From the NCBI GenBank assembly GCA_002683135.1, contig NYSS01000011.1, forward strand, positions 3,947 to 41,274: a DNA stretch of 37,328 bases, in the 5' to 3' direction. This DNA is from Planctomycetota bacterium (GTDB taxonomy: Bacteria; Planctomycetota; GCA-002687715). Position numbers and translations under genes: made by a program. The notes under the pieces were generated by a model that saw only the letters and a list, made by a program, of their open reading frames with translations, was not told the origin of the DNA and did not search any database. How positions within the stretch are numbered: the stretch's first letter is position 1; every line of letters starts with the position of its first letter. Positions 35,203-37,328 of this stretch are shown piece after piece.

Positions 35203-36288
35203 TTATTCATCCTCGTCTCCCATGACGATCCCCATTCCTCGGGCGGTGCGGACCCTCGATCCAGTCGGGTTGACCCGGCGTGGTGGTTGCCCGACAACCT
35301 CGGCGAGGGGGACGTCCGTGACGCCTCCGTTGACGAGCGCAACCATGCGCCCCCAGCGGCCTTCTTCGATAGCCTCGACCGCGCGGCTGCCCATCATCGT
35401 CGCGAGAACCCGATCGAAGGCGCTGGGGTTGCCGCCGCGTTGCAGGTGCCCCAGGACGGTGGCGCGAGCCTCCACCTGGGCGCGTTGCGCGATCTCCTCC
35501 GCGACCTTCTGCCCGATACCGCCGAGGTTCATGCGGCCGCTGCCTGGCATGGCGGTTCGGGTCGGGTCGCAGCCGACCGGCGTCGCTCCCTCGGCGACCA
35601 CGACGACCGAGAAATGACGCCGGAAGGCCATCCGACGCTGAATCTTGCCGACGATCGGTTCCCACTGGAAGGGGATCTCGGGGATGAGTACGACGTCGGC
35701 TCCGCCGGCGATCCCTGCGTGCATGGCGATGTGGCCCGTGTCGCGCCCCATCACCTCGACCACCATGACGCGGTCGTGCGCCTCTGCCGTTGCGTGCAGT
35801 CGATCGACGGCCTCGGTCGCGAAGGCGGCTGCCGTGTCGAAGCCGAAGGTGATCTCGGTGCCAGGGATGTCGTTATCGATGGTCTTTGGGACGCCGAGCA
35901 CCTTCACGCCGGTCTGTTCGGCGAGGCGAGCCGCGATTCCCAGGGTCCCGTCACCGCCTATGGCGATGAGCCCTTCACACCCGAGATCCCTCAGCGCGGG
36001 CGCGATCTCAGCAGCCCGGTCTTTCCCGTCGGGGCCCCAGGCGAACGGGTCACCGCGGTTGGTCGTGCCGAGGATCGTGCCGCCGAGGCGGAGGATGCCA
36101 CGGACGCTCTCTCTCCCCAATTCGTGGACGCGCCGCGGTGACTCGAGCAGGCCATCGAGGGAATCTTCTATCCCGATGACTCTCCACCCAAGTTCGCTCA
36201 CCCCGTGCTTGACGACGGCGCGGATGACGGCGTTCAGGCCGGGCGCGTCCCCGCCGCCCGTCATGATGGCCACGCAGCGTTTCCCCAT
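35203..36288 (-). CDS. ATP-type 6-phosphofructokinase (PFK family)
   Basis: The protein has 361 residues. It has GGGDAPGLNAVIRA at the N-terminus, GGDG at 111-114 (Gly at the donor-deciding position, as in ATP enzymes), and PKTIDND with K135 rather than the Gly of E. coli PfkA. This Gly/Lys combination defines an intermediate subgroup of the family, most members of which use ATP. MGRDTGHIAMHAGIAGGADVVLIPE and LGHLQRGGNPSAFDR complete the family profile. It is first in a two-gene operon with the PPi-type enzyme. The pair could run glycolysis with either donor or form a regulated cycle. The gene starts 67 bases from the divergent RNA methyltransferase. Confidence 0.9.
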   Translation of the reverse strand: MGKRCVAIMTGGGDAPGLNAVIRAVVKHGVSELGWRVIGIEDSLDGLLESPRRVHELGRESVRGILRLGGTILGTTNRGDPFAWGPDGKDRAAEIAPALRDLGCEGLIAIGGDGTLGIAARLAEQTGVKVLGVPKTIDNDIPGTEITFGFDTAAAFATEAVDRLHATAEAHDRVMVVEVMGRDTGHIAMHAGIAGGADVVLIPEIPFQWEPIVGKIQRRMAFRRHFSVVVVAEGATPVGCDPTRTAMPGSGRMNLGGIGQKVAEEIAQRAQVEARATVLGHLQRGGNPSAFDRVLATMMGSRAVEAIEEGRWGRMVALVNGGVTDVPLAEVVGQPPRRVNPTGSRVRTARGMGIVMGDEDE

Positions 36289-36355
36289 GGGCTTTTTGTA
36301 CGTTGCCCACGCGAAACTGGCCAGCGGTCCGCCGGCGAATCGCTAGAATCCCGGC

Positions 36356-37328
36356 GTGCGCATCCAGATCGACGATCGGAACGAAGATGGCCGCGGCCGC
36401 GGCCGGGCTGGTAAGCGAGTCGTCCTCGTCTCCCAGGCCCATCCGGGGGAGGAGGTCACCGTACGTGTTGACCGCACGACCCGGGGCACGGTCCAGGGGC
36501 GGGTCGCCAAGGTCATCCGGCCTGACCCGGGCCGCGTCGAGACGCGCTGCTCGCACGCATTTCACTGCACCGGTTGCGCGTTGCTCCAGGTTTCCGAGAC
36601 CGAGGAGGATGCGTTCAAGCGTGAGCGGGTGAGGGCGGCGCTCGCTGGCGTAGGGGGATTCGAGCTCGAGCCGACGCTCCGGCCAACCGGGGCGTGCGGT
36701 TACCGCCACCTGGCGAAACAGGTCTTCGGGCGGCTGGGGCGGGACGTGTTCCTCGGTTCCTACGTCACCGGGACGCACCACGTCACCGACAACGACGGGT
36801 GTCCTGTGCTGGCCGCGCCGCTCCCGGCGGTCTTGCGGCAACTGGCGGCGGCGGCGACGGCTGCAGGAGCCGACGTACACGATCCGGCCCGGGGCGTGAC
36901 CGGACTTCGTTACGCCGTGGCCAGGCGCTCGCGATCTACGGGTGATGTTCTGCTCGCTATCGTCACGTCGGCCGCTGATCCGTCTGTCGCCGCGGCCCTC
37001 GCCCGGCGCGTTCACGACGGTCACGACGCTGTCGTCGGTGCGCACGTAATCGTCAACACGGGGGAGGGCAACGCCATCCTCGCTGGCGATGTGTCTCCGG
37101 TCGCGGGCGCGGATGCCATTGAAGATGAGATCCTGGGGCATCGTCACAGGATCGGTTTGCGGACGTTCTTCCAGGTCAACCCGGCCGCGGCTACGGAGCT
37201 GTTCCGGGTCGCGCTTGACGCGGCGGGATCGGGGCGCCGGTGCCTTGAGGGCTACGCGGGTGTCGGAGCGCTGACGTGGCCCCTGGCTGAGCGATTCGAG
37301 CAGGTCGTCGCGGTCGAGTCCCATCCCG
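36356..37328 (+). CDS. TrmA/RlmD-type RNA (uracil-5-)methyltransferase, 3' truncated by window
   Basis: The frame runs from GTG 36356 off the window end, about 324 residues visible. An in-frame TAG at 36344 and the absence of another early start support this GTG. A TRAM-like RNA-binding domain (ID-NEDGRG, AHPGEEVTVRVD, GRVAKVI) is followed by the iron-sulfur cysteines CSHAFHCTGC (C-x5-C-x2-C), with the fourth likely in DNDGCPVL. The methyltransferase domain begins with RTFFQVNPAA and motif I LEGYAGVGALTWPLA. The catalytic cysteine lies past the window. Relatives methylate C5 of a uridine in 23S rRNA or tRNA. The precise target cannot be told. The gene is divergent from the PFK pair. Confidence 0.87.
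   Translation, partial: MRIQIDDRNEDGRGRGRAGKRVVLVSQAHPGEEVTVRVDRTTRGTVQGRVAKVIRPDPGRVETRCSHAFHCTGCALLQVSETEEDAFKRERVRAALAGVGGFELEPTLRPTGACGYRHLAKQVFGRLGRDVFLGSYVTGTHHVTDNDGCPVLAAPLPAVLRQLAAAATAAGADVHDPARGVTGLRYAVARRSRSTGDVLLAIVTSAADPSVAAALARRVHDGHDAVVGAHVIVNTGEGNAILAGDVSPVAGADAIEDEILGHRHRIGLRTFFQVNPAAATELFRVALDAAGSGRRCLEGYAGVGALTWPLAERFEQVVAVESHP

Noticed and set aside
36050-37324. Long minus-strand open frame near the window end
   Set aside because: It is antisense to the RNA methyltransferase and overlaps the start of the ATP-type PFK. The sequence is Arg-rich shadow with no motifs.

Overview
The window is high-GC, gene-dense bacterial chromosome with no insertion sequences, phage modules or CRISPR arrays. 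Several traits suggest a planctomycete (Planctomycetota): secreted proteins carrying a small beta-barrel followed by unknown domains, DUF1570-like secreted HEAFH metalloproteins, and a secreted propeller protein with a C-terminal module of a type common in that phylum. That placement is inference from protein style, since no rRNA is present. UGA is a normal stop here, because many genes end in ATGA-type overlaps. No stretch longer than about 180 bases lacks a gene.

Layout. 1-851: 3' part of a TPR lipoprotein. 883-3485 (+): a three-gene run of divergent serine hydroxymethyltransferase, membrane-anchored beta-propeller and CDP-alcohol phosphatidyltransferase. 3502-6808: three glycosyltransferases. 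6843-11185: secreted parvulin-type foldase, a secreted unknown protein and a HEAT/TPR protein. 11196-14259: lysine 6-aminotransferase divergent from serA. 14321-17273 (-): XdhC-type molybdenum-cofactor protein, hybrid histidine kinase and truncated hemoglobin. 17328-20414 (-): two tandem secreted HEAFH metalloproteins. 20558-25330 (+): mnmG, 2Fe-2S ferredoxin, a short pnp and a membrane protein. 25341-26440 (-): DUF2058 protein and a candidate selenoprotein. 26496-27392 (-): ssrA (tmRNA) and smpB, the trans-translation pair. 27536-29608 (+): secreted propeller and sulfotransferase. 29764-29849 (-): tRNA-Leu(CAG). 29923-30555 (+): macro-domain protein. 30546-33786 (-): ArsR-methyltransferase regulator, ahcY and an alpha/beta hydrolase behind a palindromic operator. 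33914-36288 (-): two tandem phosphofructokinases of different phosphoryl-donor type. 36356-end (+): start of a TrmA/RlmD-type RNA methyltransferase.

The most interesting item is the frame at 25341-26045 (-). A single in-frame UGA sits exactly where the first cysteine of a thioredoxin-fold CxxC motif belongs, giving UxxC. It is followed 15 nt later by a perfect 6-bp hairpin with a GGU loop, matching the bacterial SECIS layout. This predicts a membrane-anchored peroxiredoxin-like selenoprotein that ordinary gene callers would split or truncate. Other points worth a second look are the operator ahead of the ArsR-methyltransferase/ahcY operon, a PNPase lacking most of its alpha-helical domain, the duplicated metalloproteins and the PPi-type/ATP-type PFK pair.
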